NCBI RefSeq assembly: GCF_011947285.1
Contig: NZ_JAAOZT010000004.1
Span: 1 to 64,000, forward strand
Reading direction: 5' to 3'
From: Glaciimonas immobilis
GTDB taxonomy: Bacteria > Pseudomonadota > Gammaproteobacteria > Burkholderiales > Burkholderiaceae_D
Length of the DNA: 64,000 nt
Position 1 is the stretch's first letter, and each line of letters starts with the position of its first letter. The translations under genes were made by a program, and so were the position numbers. Shown here piece by piece: positions 46,226 to 56,875 of the stretch. Below the pieces are notes generated by a model. The model was not told the origin of the DNA, did not search any database, and saw only the letters and a list, made by a program, of their open reading frames with translations.

Positions 46226-47503
46226 TTATTGCACTGGTAAAATTTTGCCGACGACATTACCAAAGCCAACTCGATAACCGTCGCCCTGACACCACCCGGT
46301 CATGCTGATTTCATCCCCGTCCTGTATGAAACCGCGTTGCGCCCCACCGGTCAGCGTCAGCGGATTTTGTCCATTGCGGGTCAATTCTAACAAGCTGCCG
46401 CATGCATCCGGCGTATTGCCGCTGATCGTTCCTGACCCCATTAAATCGCCTACTTTGGTATTACAGCCGGATACCGTGTGATGCGCAAGTTGTTGCGCCA
46501 TAGTCCAATACATTGCTTTGAAATTAGTTTTGCAAATCACTTGTCCGACGCTGGAACCACTACTATCCTCCGCCGGTTTTAAGGTCACTTCAAGAGTGAT
46601 GTCGAACCCATTGTCAGTATGCTCCTGCAAGTATGGCAGTGGCACCGGCACCTGCGCCGGACTGGCAACGCGAAAAGGCTCCAGCGCCTCCATCGTCACC
46701 ACCCAAGGTGAAATCGAGGTGCCGAAAGATTTACTGTTAAAAGGTCCCAAAGGCACGTATTCCCACTGTTGCAAATCGCGTGCGCTCCAGTCGTTGAGCA
46801 ACACCATGCCAAAAATATGCTGCTCGGCGACGGCGATGTTTATTGGATCACCTAGCGCATTCGGCTGCCCAATGAAGAAGCCGGCTTCCAGCTCAAAGTC
46901 CAGCTTGCGCGACGGCGCAAAGATCGGCGCGTCGCTGTCCGGTAGTTTCAACTGACCTTTTGGACGATGCAATGCGGTACCGCTGACCACCACGGAACTT
47001 GCCCGCCCGTTATAACCGATGGGCATGTGTAGCCAGTTTGGTAGCAACGCATTTTCTGGATCACGGAACATGCTGCCGACGTTGGTAGCATGTTCTTTAG
47101 ACGAATAAAAATCGGTGTAACCTGCTATTTCCATGGGCAAATGTAAAGTGACCTCCTCCTGCGGCAATAACGCTGCAGAACGTAGAGTATGATCGTCGCG
47201 TAATAACGGGTTATCGTCGCGTAATAAATGACTGATTAACTCTCGCGTGACGCGCCAGGTTGCGTGGCCTAATGCAACGAATTGATTCAGGCTGCCGCTA
47301 CGAAAGACTTCTGAAGGCAATGGTAGTAGATCGGCGTCCGCTAGCAGCGCCAGATCCACCACGTGATCGCCGATGGCAACACCGACTCTCAAGGTCGCAT
47401 CTTCAACCGAACTGAAGATGCCGAACGGCAAATTTTGTATCGGGAAATGAGACTCTGGTGCAGTGGCGATAAAGGATTTAAGCGCAGGGTCATTAGGTGG
47501 CAT
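46226..47503 (-). CDS. fahA: Fumarylacetoacetase
   Basis: A 425-residue hydrolase that splits 4-fumarylacetoacetate to fumarate and acetoacetate, the last step of tyrosine and phenylalanine breakdown. Family segments are DFYSSKEHATNVGSMFRDPE, DFELEAGFFIGQPNALGDP and LNDWSARDLQQWEYVPLGPF. The length equals that of typical bacterial enzymes. GGGAG precedes the ATG. It is downstream of hmgA on the same strand, giving the second and fourth steps of the pathway; maleylacetoacetate isomerase is not in the window. Confidence 0.94.
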   Translation of the reverse strand: MPPNDPALKSFIATAPESHFPIQNLPFGIFSSVEDATLRVGVAIGDHVVDLALLADADLLPLPSEVFRSGSLNQFVALGHATWRVTRELISHLLRDDNPLLRDDHTLRSAALLPQEEVTLHLPMEIAGYTDFYSSKEHATNVGSMFRDPENALLPNWLHMPIGYNGRASSVVVSGTALHRPKGQLKLPDSDAPIFAPSRKLDFELEAGFFIGQPNALGDPINIAVAEQHIFGMVLLNDWSARDLQQWEYVPLGPFNSKSFGTSISPWVVTMEALEPFRVASPAQVPVPLPYLQEHTDNGFDITLEVTLKPAEDSSGSSVGQVICKTNFKAMYWTMAQQLAHHTVSGCNTKVGDLMGSGTISGNTPDACGSLLELTRNGQNPLTLTGGAQRGFIQDGDEISMTGWCQGDGYRVGFGNVVGKILPVQ

Positions 47504-47660
47504 TTAATATCTCCCGTTAATATAAAAAGATCGGCTGTTGATCTCTTGTTGACTGGGTATGTCTTGAACGGCGTATCTGGATTTACCATGCGCATCGCAT
47601 GATAAGGTTAATTATGTCGGCTTGAAGCAGATCGGCTTAAATCAGAAAGTGCTAAAGCAT

Positions 47661-49082
47661 TTAAGGCTGGCCGGTAAAATTCTTTTTTAATCCGTCCCAG
47701 CAAGCCAGATAATTTTTCTGTAGCAGTGGTGTATCCAATGCAAATTGCGTCGGATGTATTACGTATCTGCTTTCGAACATAAAGGCCAGCGTGTTATCGA
47801 TTCGGTGTGGCAACAGCGTTGCTGCGCTGGCTTTCTCAAAGGTTGCAGCATCGGGCCCATGGCCGCTCATACAATTGTGCAGGCTACCACCACCCGGCGC
47901 AAAGCCTTCCGCTTTGGCATCATAGGCACCATGTACCAACCCCATGTATTCGCTCATCACATTGCGGTGAAACCAAGGCGGACGAAACGTATTCTCAGCG
48001 ACCATCCAGCGCGGCGGAAAAATCACGAAATCCACATTAGCAGTTCCAGGAGTATCCGAGGGCGACGTCAGGACAGTAAAAATAGAAGGATCAGGATGGT
48101 CAAAACTGACCGTATTAATCGTATTAAAGCACTTCAGGTCGTATTTATAGGGTGTGTAATTTCCATGCCAGGCCACCACGTCCAGTGGCGAATGGTCTAT
48201 TGCGGCTGACCATAACCGACCGCCAAATTTTGCCACTAACTGGAAATTGCCTTCGCGATCCTCGTAAGCCGCCACCGGTGCCAGAAAATCGCGGACGTTT
48301 GCCAATCCGTTAGCACCAACCGGGCCGAGCTCCGGCAACGTAAATTGGGCACCATAATTTTCACAAACATATCCACGGGCCTCGCCATCCGGCAACACCA
48401 CTCTAAAACGCACCCCGCGCGGGATCACTAAAATTTCTCCTGGCGTCACATCAAGCACGCCAAATTCGGTATGCGCCCGCAAACGTCCCTGCTGCGGCAC
48501 GATCAATAACTCTCCATCGGCATCATAAAAAAACCGCTCATGCATGGAGCGATTAGCGATATATAAATGAATCCCCATGCCAGCCTGTAGCGCTGGGTCG
48601 CCGTTACCCGCAAATGTAATCAAACCGTCGATAAAATCGGCAACCTGGCCAGACGATGGCAACGGCAAAGGATCCCAGCGCAGTTGATTAGGCGATGCCG
48701 GTACCTGCTTAAATGGTCCACTACGTAGTAAAGGGTGAGCCAGCGATTCAAAGGCATGATGCATTGCAGCTGGTCGAATGCGGTACAACCAGGATCGACG
48801 ATTATGCGCTCGCGGTGCTGTAAAGGCCGTTCCCGATAACTGTTCGGCATACAAACCGTACGCTACTTTTTGCGGTGAGTTTTGCGCTACCGGCAACGCA
48901 CCGGGCAGCGCCTCGCTAGAAAAGTCATTGCCAAATCCGGATTGATACCGGACCGCCTCAGTACCGTCAGCACGAGTGTTTTGCATTGATTTTTGGGCGG
49001 CTTCAGAGAGTGAAGTGGCGCACAAACCGATGATTGCCTCCGATTTCGAGGCCGATATTGTGTCAGACTGGAGCGTGGGCAT
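47661..49082 (-). CDS. hmgA: Homogentisate 1,2-dioxygenase
   Basis: A 473-residue iron dioxygenase that opens the ring of homogentisate. Conserved segments are [19 protein letters not shown] near residue 45, the cupin part [20 protein letters not shown], and [20 protein letters not shown] with [10 protein letters not shown] carrying iron-binding residues. Residues 1 to 32 are a longer N-terminus than usual; ATG 49082 is supported by AAGGAG seven bases upstream, while ATG 48986 would give the standard length. hmgA leads, fahA follows after 157 bases. No local regulator is visible. Confidence 0.95.
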   Translation of the reverse strand: MPTLQSDTISASKSEAIIGLCATSLSEAAQKSMQNTRADGTEAVRYQSGFGNDFSSEALPGALPVAQNSPQKVAYGLYAEQLSGTAFTAPRAHNRRSWLYRIRPAAMHHAFESLAHPLLRSGPFKQVPASPNQLRWDPLPLPSSGQVADFIDGLITFAGNGDPALQAGMGIHLYIANRSMHERFFYDADGELLIVPQQGRLRAHTEFGVLDVTPGEILVIPRGVRFRVVLPDGEARGYVCENYGAQFTLPELGPVGANGLANVRDFLAPVAAYEDREGNFQLVAKFGGRLWSAAIDHSPLDVVAWHGNYTPYKYDLKCFNTINTVSFDHPDPSIFTVLTSPSDTPGTANVDFVIFPPRWMVAENTFRPPWFHRNVMSEYMGLVHGAYDAKAEGFAPGGGSLHNCMSGHGPDAATFEKASAATLLPHRIDNTLAFMFESRYVIHPTQFALDTPLLQKNYLACWDGLKKNFTGQP

Positions 49083-49527
49083 TCAATTTCTCCTTGGGCG
49101 CTAAACGGACAATACTTCCCGACCAGCGCATTCACGTCAGGCTAAGCGCCAACGATACAAACCCCATCCATAAAGATACGACACAAGAATATCAGAGATG
49201 CGTCCGGGCGAACAATTACACTTAGTACCACTGCGTCACCGACAATTAAAAATACAGGAATTTCCTTGATTTGTAGCAAGGATCGTTAGCTTCCGTTTTA
49301 TCATTTTAGGTACCACATTCATTTACAAAATAATAAATATTGTGCTGTGCAATGAGAATTAATGAAATTGCACTCAAATTTAACAAAAAAATTAATAAAT
49401 ATCGATAAAAAAGTATCTAATTATTAATTAAATTCTATTGTTGCTCATATGCATTAAAATATCTTTATGTGAATGCCGCCTGTGACGTCGTCACCGGTAT
49501 CGACGCGAATTATTAAAGGAAAAACAA
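49083..49527. promoter_or_regulatory. Divergent region between hmgA and the SMR gene
   Basis: About 445 bases, AT-rich in the middle (49300-49460). GTGAC-GTC-GTCAC (49482-49494) is a perfect palindromic element 34 bases before the SMR start and may be an operator. I looked for guanidine riboswitch features (ACGR-loop hairpin pairs) and did not see them. Confidence 0.45.
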
Positions 49528-49857
49528 ATGCACTGGCTATATTTAGGTATCGCGATCGTCGCAGAAGTTATCGCCACTAGCGCTCTAAAGGCCAGCAACG
49601 AGTTCACCCGCTTGCTGCCCTCAGTCGTGGTCGTAGTGGGTTATTTGATCGCGTTTTATTTCTTGTCCTTGACGTTGCGTACGCTGCCCGTGGCGATCGT
49701 GTATGCGATGTGGTCCGGCATAGGTATAGCGCTGATCGCCATGATTGGCTGGCTGGTATTTAAACAAACATTGGATGCGGGCGCTTTAATCGGACTCGGT
49801 CTGATTGTCGCTGGCGTGGTGGTGCTCAATGTATTTTCTAAATCGGTGTCGCATTAA
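49528..49857 (+). CDS. SMR-family multidrug efflux protein, EmrE type
   Basis: A 109-residue, four-helix membrane protein. The essential Glu is Glu13 in [16 protein letters not shown]; the [17 protein letters not shown] segment carries the conserved Trp of the third helix. The sequence resembles EmrE/QacE, which export quaternary ammonium and other cationic compounds by proton exchange, rather than the guanidine exporter Gdx. AAAGGAAAAACAA precedes the ATG. Single gene; the next gene is on the other strand. Confidence 0.9.
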   Translation: MHWLYLGIAIVAEVIATSALKASNEFTRLLPSVVVVVGYLIAFYFLSLTLRTLPVAIVYAMWSGIGIALIAMIGWLVFKQTLDAGALIGLGLIVAGVVVLNVFSKSVSH

Positions 49858-50007
49858 CAGGGCATTTAGCGTCAAAGGCTGCGTCTCTTTGCCGCCAATT
49901 AGGCATTACGTAGAAATACGATGCAAAAACCCGTGCCGAAGGACAGTGAGATTTATGAAAAATGGCGGGCAAGTGTGCGCACCCCGGTTGGACGAATGGT
50001 TTTGGCC

Positions 50008-51027
50008 TTAAGCTTCCAAGGCTAATAAGGCAAACGTTCCTAACCAGTGTTCGCCCATATAGTCGCCCGATACATGCGCAATAGCGCTTTCATAATGCAG
50101 ATCTGCGGAGGCAAATAGTAATGCTGACCGTGGATCATCGCGGGGCAGCGCGCGCGCTATCGAACGCTGGCACCAGGCGCGGCTAAAATTAAGTCCATCG
50201 AGATGGGCGATCTTGCCGTCGCTGCGGTCGGTCACGGTCGCGGGCAAAAATAATGTGGCCGGCTGACGCTGCACCAGATTCGGCAAAAATGCGCTAAACC
50301 AGATCTGAAATTCGGCATCGGATAATACTTGCCGCATCAATTCGGCCTCCATCAATGCGGGTGATAAAAATTCGTCCCCGCTGGGCTCCCAAGCCTGACA
50401 GTTGACATCATTTGCGTGCCAGCGCCAGGCGGTCTCGCAAATTTGTGTTTCCAATTTTGTGTTGCGGGCTGCGCGCGCATATTTCAAACCTAAGGTCATC
50501 GCAAACGCCGTATTGAAGTGGGTGCCTACGCGGACCGGATAGGTCGCTTTCGGCAAGAAATCAATGAACCGCGCGACAAAAGCATCGGCTAACGGCGATA
50601 GGATTTTGGCCCAACGTTGGCTTTCTGTGGTGACGTTTTGTTCCAGTGCGGTTTGTAGTGCCAGCAACCAACCCCAGCCGTATGGGCGTTCGAAGCCTGC
50701 ACGCGAAGGGACTGCCAGATAGGCTAGTTCGCCCTTTACATTTGCTTCGGTTAGTTGACGATTAAATACGGCACGTATCGTTGGCGCTTCTGGCAGATTG
50801 GGATAACGCGTCAACAAGCGCGTTAATAACCAATAACCATGCACGCAAGAATGCCAGTCGTAACTGCCGTAAAAAATGGGGTATAACGCGCGCGGGCTTT
50901 GTACGTCAGCTGCGCTGTCGAGCGAGTGGGTTAGCTTGTTTGGGTATTCCTGGGTTAAATGGCCTAGTACCAATTTGGCGAACCTGGAGGCCAGGTCTGG
51001 AGTTAGATGGTGGTTCGATTGGGTCAT
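50008..51027 (-). CDS. DUF2891 family protein
   Basis: A 339-residue cytoplasmic protein of unknown function. Recognisable segments are FYGSYDWHSCVHGYWLLTRL near residue 55, PYGWGWLLALQ near 120 and EPSGDEFLSPALMEAELM near 215, an alpha/alpha-barrel pattern shared with the family. The fold suggests a sugar-related enzyme, but no activity is established. I start at ATG 51027 (MTQSNHHLTPD); the frame is open to 51069 but the extra residues look non-native and there is no ribosome-binding site in either position. Confidence 0.8.
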   Translation of the reverse strand: MTQSNHHLTPDLASRFAKLVLGHLTQEYPNKLTHSLDSAADVQSPRALYPIFYGSYDWHSCVHGYWLLTRLLTRYPNLPEAPTIRAVFNRQLTEANVKGELAYLAVPSRAGFERPYGWGWLLALQTALEQNVTTESQRWAKILSPLADAFVARFIDFLPKATYPVRVGTHFNTAFAMTLGLKYARAARNTKLETQICETAWRWHANDVNCQAWEPSGDEFLSPALMEAELMRQVLSDAEFQIWFSAFLPNLVQRQPATLFLPATVTDRSDGKIAHLDGLNFSRAWCQRSIARALPRDDPRSALLFASADLHYESAIAHVSGDYMGEHWLGTFALLALEA

Positions 51028-51105
51028 GGTTTTGCGATGGTTATGTTTGATTGATATGAAGACGCGCAATGCCGCCAGGAGAGCCAGGCACCTGAATCAT
51101 GCAAT

Positions 51106-51232
51106 CGGAATCACGCAAAACTGTCACGGCAACCGGCTTGCCAACCCTGCCGATGCAGACAGTATGCTAGCACCGAGCCGCAGCGTGGCTAGGAAAGCAC
51201 CAACGCCGCCGGGGCGATTTTGCGTCAATCCG
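51106..51232 (+). repeat. Dispersed repeat A, copy 2 (about 127 bp)
   Basis: Starts near CGGAATCACGCAAAA and ends with TTTTGCGTCAATCCG, inverted repeats of each other. It shares with copy 1 (21035-21143) the blocks ACGCAAAAC-GTC, CTGCCGA-GCAGACAG, GGAAAGCAC-AACGCCGC and GGGCGATTTTGC, in the same order. Differences are spread along the length and an extra 15-20 bases occur in the middle. It lies between the DUF2891 start and the srkA stop. Confidence 0.7.
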
Positions 51233-51239
51233 ACCTACC

Positions 51240-52232
51240 TCAAGAGGGCCAGAGGGGGGCCTCATCCATCAAGGCGATTTGCTCGCGTAATTCCAGCACG
51301 CGGTCTTGCCAATATCTCTGCGTATTAAACCAGGGGAATGCTACCGCAAACGCGGGGTCGTCCCAGCGCCGTGCGATCCATGCGGAATAATGTATAAGGC
51401 GCAGTGTCCGCAGTGCTTCGATCAGGTGTAGTTCACGTGGATCAAAATCGCAAAAATCTTCGTAGCCAGCTAGCAGGTCGGATAACTGACGGACCATGTC
51501 TTGACGTTCGCCTGACAATAACATCCATAAATCTTGTACAGCAGGTCCCATACGGCTATCGTCGAAATCGACGAAGTGCGGCCCGGCGTCGGTCCACAGC
51601 ACATTACTGCCATGGCAGTCACCGTGCAAGCGCAGCGCACCGACGTCGCCAGCCCGATCGAAACAGCGGCGCACGCCTTCTAGCGCCTGGGTCACGGTGG
51701 TGCGATAGGCGGCTAATAAATCTTCCGGGACAAACGCACTCCCTAACAAATAATTACTTGGTTCGATACCGAAGGTAGTGATGTTCAGCGTCGGCCTGTG
51801 CGCAAAATTCTTTAGCTTTCCGATCGAGTGGATGCGTCCCAGAAACCGGCCTAACCATTCCAGCGTCGCGCTGTCTTCTAACTCTGGCGAACGGCCGCCA
51901 TGCCTTGGAAATACCGCAAACCTGAACCCATGAAACTGATGCAATGTGCTTCCGTCCTTACTCGCCGAGGCGGGGACCACGGGAATTTCTCGCTCAACCA
52001 GTTCTTCAACAAATGCGTGCTCTTCCAGAATGGCGTCGTCGCTCCAACGCTGTGGTCGATAAAATTTTGCTACCAAAGGCGGTCCATCGTCCATGCCGAT
52101 CTGATAAACCCTATTCTCATAACTGTTGAGCGCCAGCAAACGGCCATCGCCATGCAAGCCTATGCTATCAAGCGCATCCAGCACGGTATCCGGGGTCAGG
52201 GTAGAAAATGATGCGGGTGTGATTAGGTTCAT
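51240..52232 (-). CDS. srkA: Stress response Ser/Thr protein kinase (SrkA/YihE)
   Basis: A 330-residue kinase of the aminoglycoside phosphotransferase fold. The catalytic loop is LRLHGDCHGSNVLWTDAG and the metal-binding segment FVDFDDSRMGPAVQDLW; both are characteristic of YihE. In E. coli it counters toxin-mediated death under stress. The N-terminus TPDTVLDALDSIGLHGDGRLL is typical. ATG 52232 gives the family length; the frame is open to 52376 but those 48 residues are not protein-like. Confidence 0.9.
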   Translation of the reverse strand: MNLITPASFSTLTPDTVLDALDSIGLHGDGRLLALNSYENRVYQIGMDDGPPLVAKFYRPQRWSDDAILEEHAFVEELVEREIPVVPASASKDGSTLHQFHGFRFAVFPRHGGRSPELEDSATLEWLGRFLGRIHSIGKLKNFAHRPTLNITTFGIEPSNYLLGSAFVPEDLLAAYRTTVTQALEGVRRCFDRAGDVGALRLHGDCHGSNVLWTDAGPHFVDFDDSRMGPAVQDLWMLLSGERQDMVRQLSDLLAGYEDFCDFDPRELHLIEALRTLRLIHYSAWIARRWDDPAFAVAFPWFNTQRYWQDRVLELREQIALMDEAPLWPS

Positions 52233-52474
52233 GCCGACTATTGTAAGCTGCAAATGTGGTCTCGCCCTGCCTGAACGAATCCATTTATTGTTAACTGCTG
52301 GACGGCCCTCCACACGCCTGGTGCAAAATGCAAAAATAACAATATTAAACATGACGATGCTGGCTACTTTTACCAAAATAGGAAGAAACGCAATACTGAG
52401 GCGGAACCGGCGTAAAATTTACCTGGCAGAAAATACTGTCGTTGTTATCCACGCTCAATCCACAGGAAGTGCTC

Positions 52475-52885
52475 ATGCCAGTGCTCGGACTCAATCATTA
52501 CAATCTGCGTGCGCCACGCGCGCTGATGGTGATCCTGAAAAATTTTTATTGCGACGTCGTCGGGTTAGAAGATGGTCCGCGCCCTGCTTTTAGCAGCGTT
52601 GGGTATTGGCTCTACGCGGGCGGTCTGCCGGTTTTGCATCTGAGCGAAATAACCGACGCCACATCAATAGAAATACCGCAGCCCAGCGGCAAAGTTGTCG
52701 CGACCAATACTTTTGACCATGCGGCCTTTACCTGCGCCAGCCTGCAAGCCATACAAACGCACCTGACAGCGCACAACGTGGCGTATAAAATCGTATTCTC
52801 GCCAGTCACGCGCCAAACCCAGCTATTTTTTAAAGACCCTGGCGGCAATGGTGTGGAGTTAAACTTTGATGAAGAGCGCGCTTGA
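52475..52885 (+). CDS. VOC/glyoxalase superfamily protein
   Basis: A 136-residue single-domain protein with the vicinal oxygen chelate pattern: LNHYNLRAP at the start, DHAAFTC in the middle and DPGGNGVELNF at the end, giving the His/His/Glu metal ligands. Family members act as glyoxalases, dioxygenases or resistance proteins; the substrate cannot be told. AGGAAG precedes the ATG at 52475. Separate from neighbours. Confidence 0.82.
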   Translation: MPVLGLNHYNLRAPRALMVILKNFYCDVVGLEDGPRPAFSSVGYWLYAGGLPVLHLSEITDATSIEIPQPSGKVVATNTFDHAAFTCASLQAIQTHLTAHNVAYKIVFSPVTRQTQLFFKDPGGNGVELNFDEERA

Positions 52886-53071
52886 TCGCGCAAGGAACCC
52901 TGCCCGGAATGTGCGGATACTAGATTACACAAAAAGTTGAGCGGGATTGCCCGGAATTGCACCCAAAAATACGATGATTTGGGTGTTTTTGACACTAAAT
53001 TGCGAGCTTTGGGCATTTCAATCGTAAAATCCGCCTCGAACCTCACATTTATATATTACATAGGCATCACG

Positions 53072-53770
53072 ATGGAACTTGACGAACCGCTATCAGATAA
53101 AGAATTTGATGAATTAGACGACTTTTTGCTTTCCGACCGCTGCGGGGAAGAAAGCATGACCATGGACACGCTGCACGGTTATCTGACCGCGCTGGTCATC
53201 GGTCCGGAGCAAATTTTATTGGGTGAATGGCTACCGCACGTGTGGGGTCCGTCACTAAAGGATGCGCCTAAATTTAAATCCGACAAGGAATTTGAGCGCA
53301 CGGTCGGCCTGATCGCACGCTACATGAACGAAATCGCGGTCACGCTAGAAGTTGCACCAAAAGAATACGAGCCGCTGTTCTGCGAGTTTGAGCATGAAGG
53401 CAAGCCGCTATTGGACGGTGAAGCCTGGACGTGGGGCTTCTGGGAGGGCATCAACTTGCGCCCGCAAGCGTGGGAGCCAATCTGGACCTCGAACTTATCT
53501 ACCGTGGTCCGGCCAATTTATCTGCTGGGTGCAGAAGAGTTGGAAGAAGAAGAAATGCGCCTGCGCGAAGATCCGATTCAGCGCCATAAGTTGACTGTTG
53601 AGGTCGAAGCAGCGATCCCGGAAATTTATCGCTATTGGCTGCCCAACCGCAAGTCGGCAGTTAAAACAATCCAGCGCGAGACGCCAAAAGTCGGACGGAA
53701 TGATTTGTGCGGTTGTGGAAGTGGCAAGAAATTTAAGAAGTGCTGCGGTGCTGGACTAGCCGAAGAGTAA
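53072..53770 (+). CDS. YecA/UPF0149 family protein with C-terminal SEC-C motif
   Basis: A 232-residue protein. Residues 1 to about 180 form a UPF0149 domain ([53 protein letters not shown]). The C-terminus has a zinc-binding SEC-C motif, [19 protein letters not shown], as found in SecA and YchJ. In E. coli, YecA binds SecA and ribosomes, so a role in protein targeting or folding is plausible. The frame is open to 52937 but ATG 53072 is the first credible start. A 7-bp hairpin (ACCTTTC/GAAAGGT, 53790-53810) follows the gene and may terminate it. Confidence 0.85.
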   Translation: MELDEPLSDKEFDELDDFLLSDRCGEESMTMDTLHGYLTALVIGPEQILLGEWLPHVWGPSLKDAPKFKSDKEFERTVGLIARYMNEIAVTLEVAPKEYEPLFCEFEHEGKPLLDGEAWTWGFWEGINLRPQAWEPIWTSNLSTVVRPIYLLGAEELEEEEMRLREDPIQRHKLTVEVEAAIPEIYRYWLPNRKSAVKTIQRETPKVGRNDLCGCGSGKKFKKCCGAGLAEE

Positions 53771-53952
53771 AACCGAAGCGGAAAATGCCACCTTTCGATC
53801 TTTGAAAGGTCGCATTGTCATTGTAAAAGTGAGGTGCACAATCAAAGCGGTGTCGTTACCAGTTACGCTGCCAAACACTGCCTGGCGTAAGGCCACAAGT
53901 TACGGCAGCATTAATATAGCGCAACAGCCATGCGCTTGACGCATCCGACAAT

Positions 53953-54549
53953 TTACTCCTTGATGAAATGTTCGCGGTAGTATTTCAGCTCTTCAATCGA
54001 CTCAAGAATATCCGCGAGCGCGGTGTGCTTTTGGTGCTTCTTGAAGCCACTCGCCAGTTCAGGCTTCCAGCGGCGACATAATTCCTTTAGCGTCGAGACA
54101 TCCAGATTGCGATAGTGAAAGAACGCTTCCAGCTTTGGCATGCCACGCGCCATAAAGCGGCGATCCTGACAAATTGTATTGCCGCACATCGGCGACTTTC
54201 CGTTAGGCACGTATTTGCGCAGAAAGGCGATCAGCTCCGTTTCGGCCTGCACTTCAGTCACAGTCGACGCTTTGACCCGCTCGATCAAACCGGAGCGACC
54301 ATGGGTGCCTTTGTTCCATGCATCCATGCCATCCAGAAAGGTATCCGCCTGATGGATGGCAAAAACCGGCCCTTCTGCCAAAATATTGAGTTGCGGGTCG
54401 GTGACGACTACCGCTACTTCGATGATGCGCTCTGCATCGGGGTCGAGACCGGTCATCTCCATGTCCACCCAGATCAGATTGAATTCATTAGTGCGCAACG
54501 GTGCCACAACTGGTGCGGATGATGTCGATGAATCGATAGCTTGTGACAT
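53953..54549 (-). CDS. orn: Oligoribonuclease
   Basis: A 198-residue DEDDh 3'-5' exonuclease that degrades 2-5 base RNA fragments and linear dinucleotides such as pGpG, which ties it to cyclic-di-GMP turnover. The first acidic motif is [20 protein letters not shown]; later come [17 protein letters not shown] and [19 protein letters not shown] with the catalytic His and Asp. The N-terminal 20 residues are Ser/Ala-rich, an extension over E. coli Orn. AGAGAA lies before the ATG. It is divergent from the protease gene, with a short shared promoter region. Confidence 0.95.
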   Translation of the reverse strand: MSQAIDSSTSSAPVVAPLRTNEFNLIWVDMEMTGLDPDAERIIEVAVVVTDPQLNILAEGPVFAIHQADTFLDGMDAWNKGTHGRSGLIERVKASTVTEVQAETELIAFLRKYVPNGKSPMCGNTICQDRRFMARGMPKLEAFFHYRNLDVSTLKELCRRWKPELASGFKKHQKHTALADILESIEELKYYREHFIKE

Positions 54550-54627
54550 AATTGTTCTCTTTACTATTTATTGGGAAACGCGCTTAAATTGCGTCGTCAG
54601 GCGCGTATTTTCTCACATAGGGACAAC

Positions 54628-55920
54628 ATGTCTTCATTTGCATTTTCAGTATTATTTATAGTCTTTTTGGCAATTAGCCTGTCTTTGCGGTTCTGGCTCG
54701 GCTCGCGTCAGATTCGCCACGTGTTGCAGCATCGTAGCGCAGTACCGCCAGAGTTCTCTGAAAAAATTCAGCTTTCGGCACATCAAAAAGCCGCAGATTA
54801 CACCGTGGCGAAGACTAAATTCGGCCTTTTTGGGATTTTAGTCAATGCGGTGGTACTGATTGGCTTCACTTTGCTAGGCGGTTTGCAATGGCTTTCGGGC
54901 ACTTTATTCGGCGTAACCGGGTCCGGAATGCTGTATCAACTAAGCTTACTGGTCGCATTTTTAGCGATTTCCGGTCTGATCGACTTACCGATGGCTTACT
55001 ACAAACAGTTTGTGCTTGAGGCGCGGTATGGCTTCAACAAAATGACGCACAAGTTATTTTTCGTCGATTTACTAAAAAGCACCGTGCTCGGTGCGGTAAT
55101 CGGCTTGCCGCTGATCTGGGTGGTTTTGTTACTGATGGAAAAATCCGGCAGTATCTGGTGGTTTTATACATGGCTGGTCTGGAGCGGCTTTCAGCTATTG
55201 ATGCTGGTACTATTTCCAACCGTGATAGCACCGTTGTTCAATAAATTCACGCCATTAACGGATGACAGCTTGCGGGCACGGATCGAAGGATTAATGCAGC
55301 GCGTCGGCTTTGCGTCCAAAGGCTTGTTTGTGATGGATGGTTCCAAGCGCAGCGCCCATGGTAACGCTTACTTCTCCGGCTTCGGTGCGAGTAAAAGGAT
55401 CGTTTTTTTCGATACGCTACTGGCGCGCCTTGCACCGCATGAAATCGAAGCAGTGCTGGCACATGAACTGGGCCATTTCAAGCTCAAGCACATCATTAAA
55501 CGCATCATCGTATTATTTGTGGTGTCGCTCGTATTTTTGGCACTACTAGGCTATCTCAAAGAACAATTATGGTTTTACACCGGACTTGGGGTGGTGCCAT
55601 TGCTGTTGGCCGATTTATCCAATAACAATGCGATGGCGTTGATTTTGTTCATGCTGGCACTGCCAATTTTTACTTTCATGTTGTCGCCGCTATCGTCGAT
55701 CACCTCCCGTAAGCACGAGTTTGAAGCAGACGCGTTTGCCGCCAAATATACTAAAGCAGACGATCTGGTCTCGGCGCTAGTGAAATTGTACGAGGATAAT
55801 GCATCGACGCTAACGCCAGACCCGCTGCATTCCGCCTTTTATGATTCGCATCCGCCAGCCGCCCTGCGTATTAATAAGTTACTTGCCACAAAATCAGGAG
55901 CAGTCGTCGCGCATGGTTGA
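54628..55920 (+). CDS. M48-family (Ste24/HtpX-like) membrane zinc metalloprotease
   Basis: A 430-residue membrane protease with several N- and C-terminal helices. The zinc motif HELGH lies in [13 protein letters not shown], and the third ligand is the Glu in [10 protein letters not shown]. The N-terminal layout with a long cytosolic loop and [20 protein letters not shown] is that of Ste24 (CAAX-prenyl protease 1) proteins. In bacteria they likely act in membrane-protein quality control. ATG 54628 follows AGGGA at good distance. Its stop overlaps the rsgA start by eight bases, so the two are coupled. Confidence 0.9.
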   Translation: MSSFAFSVLFIVFLAISLSLRFWLGSRQIRHVLQHRSAVPPEFSEKIQLSAHQKAADYTVAKTKFGLFGILVNAVVLIGFTLLGGLQWLSGTLFGVTGSGMLYQLSLLVAFLAISGLIDLPMAYYKQFVLEARYGFNKMTHKLFFVDLLKSTVLGAVIGLPLIWVVLLLMEKSGSIWWFYTWLVWSGFQLLMLVLFPTVIAPLFNKFTPLTDDSLRARIEGLMQRVGFASKGLFVMDGSKRSAHGNAYFSGFGASKRIVFFDTLLARLAPHEIEAVLAHELGHFKLKHIIKRIIVLFVVSLVFLALLGYLKEQLWFYTGLGVVPLLLADLSNNNAMALILFMLALPIFTFMLSPLSSITSRKHEFEADAFAAKYTKADDLVSALVKLYEDNASTLTPDPLHSAFYDSHPPAALRINKLLATKSGAVVAHG

Positions 55921-56875
55921 TCATTACAAACCCAAGCCGGGTAAGGCAGCAAAAGCAGGCATCGCAACCGCCATCGGTGTGGTCATCGCAGCGCATGGTC
56001 GCCACTATCTGGTCCAGGCGCTGGTTGATGGAGAATCATTAAAACTGCATTGCGTGACGCGCGGCAAGAAGAGCGACGTGGCGGTCGGTGATAAAGTTAA
56101 TCTCAATATGACCTCCAAGAATCAGGCCGTCATCGAGTCCATCGGCGAGCGGCGCAGCCTGTTATATCGCTCGGATCAATACAAGTCCAAGTTGCTTGCT
56201 GCTAATGTTTCTCAATTGTTTATCGTGGTGGCGACCGAACCGGGATTTACCGATGATTTGATCTCGCGTGCGCTGGTGGCTGCCGAAGCCGCAGGCGTTG
56301 CCGCGCACATCATCTTGAACAAGACCGATATCGCCGCCTCGCTGCCGAGAACCCGCGAACGCTTGCAAGCTTACGCAAAACTTGGCTATCCGATCCATGA
56401 AGTATCCGCCATGGGCATGCCGGAGCAAACCTGCGCTACCCTGATGCCATTGCTGGAAAATCAGTCGACCATACTGATCGGCCAGTCTGGAATGGGTAAA
56501 TCGTCGATCATTAACCTGATCGTGCCGGATGCCGACATCGCCACGCGAGAGATTTCTGCTGCATTGGATACCGGTAAGCACACGACGACTTTTACCCGCT
56601 TATATGAGGTCAATCCCGGCACAAACGATGAAACCTACATTATCGACTCGCCCGGATTCCAAGAGTTTGGCTTGTACCAACTGAGCGAAGGAATGTTGGA
56701 GCGAGCATTCAGAGAGTTCGAACCTTTCCTTGGGAAGTGTAAATTTTACAATTGCCATCATCTGATAGAGCCGAATTGTGCCGTTCTGGAAGCAGTGCAA
56801 GATGGAAAGATCGCACCGATGCGACATCAATTGTATAAACAATTGTTGCATGAATCATCACAAACTTTGTATTGA
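55913..56875 (+). CDS. rsgA: Ribosome small subunit-dependent GTPase RsgA (YjeQ)
   Basis: A 320-residue circularly permuted GTPase that helps mature the 30S subunit. An N-terminal OB-fold (residues ~20-90) is followed by the G motifs in permuted order: G4 ILNKTDI, G1 GQSGMGKSS and G3 DSPGFQEF. The C-terminal zinc finger has [17 protein letters not shown] 55913 overlaps the end of the protease gene (ATGGTTGA); CAGGAG lies about ten bases upstream. The frame is open earlier, inside the protease gene, only by chance. Confidence 0.95.
   Translation: MVDHYKPKPGKAAKAGIATAIGVVIAAHGRHYLVQALVDGESLKLHCVTRGKKSDVAVGDKVNLNMTSKNQAVIESIGERRSLLYRSDQYKSKLLAANVSQLFIVVATEPGFTDDLISRALVAAEAAGVAAHIILNKTDIAASLPRTRERLQAYAKLGYPIHEVSAMGMPEQTCATLMPLLENQSTILIGQSGMGKSSIINLIVPDADIATREISAALDTGKHTTTFTRLYEVNPGTNDETYIIDSPGFQEFGLYQLSEGMLERAFREFEPFLGKCKFYNCHHLIEPNCAVLEAVQDGKIAPMRHQLYKQLLHESSQTLY

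Noticed and set aside
49441-49527. Guanidine riboswitch before the SMR gene
   Set aside because: The paired ACGR-loop hairpins expected for a mini-ykkC element were not found, and the protein looks EmrE-like rather than Gdx-like.
52233-52376. 48-residue extension of SrkA
   Set aside because: Family proteins start near ATG 52232, and the extension reads like translated intergenic sequence.
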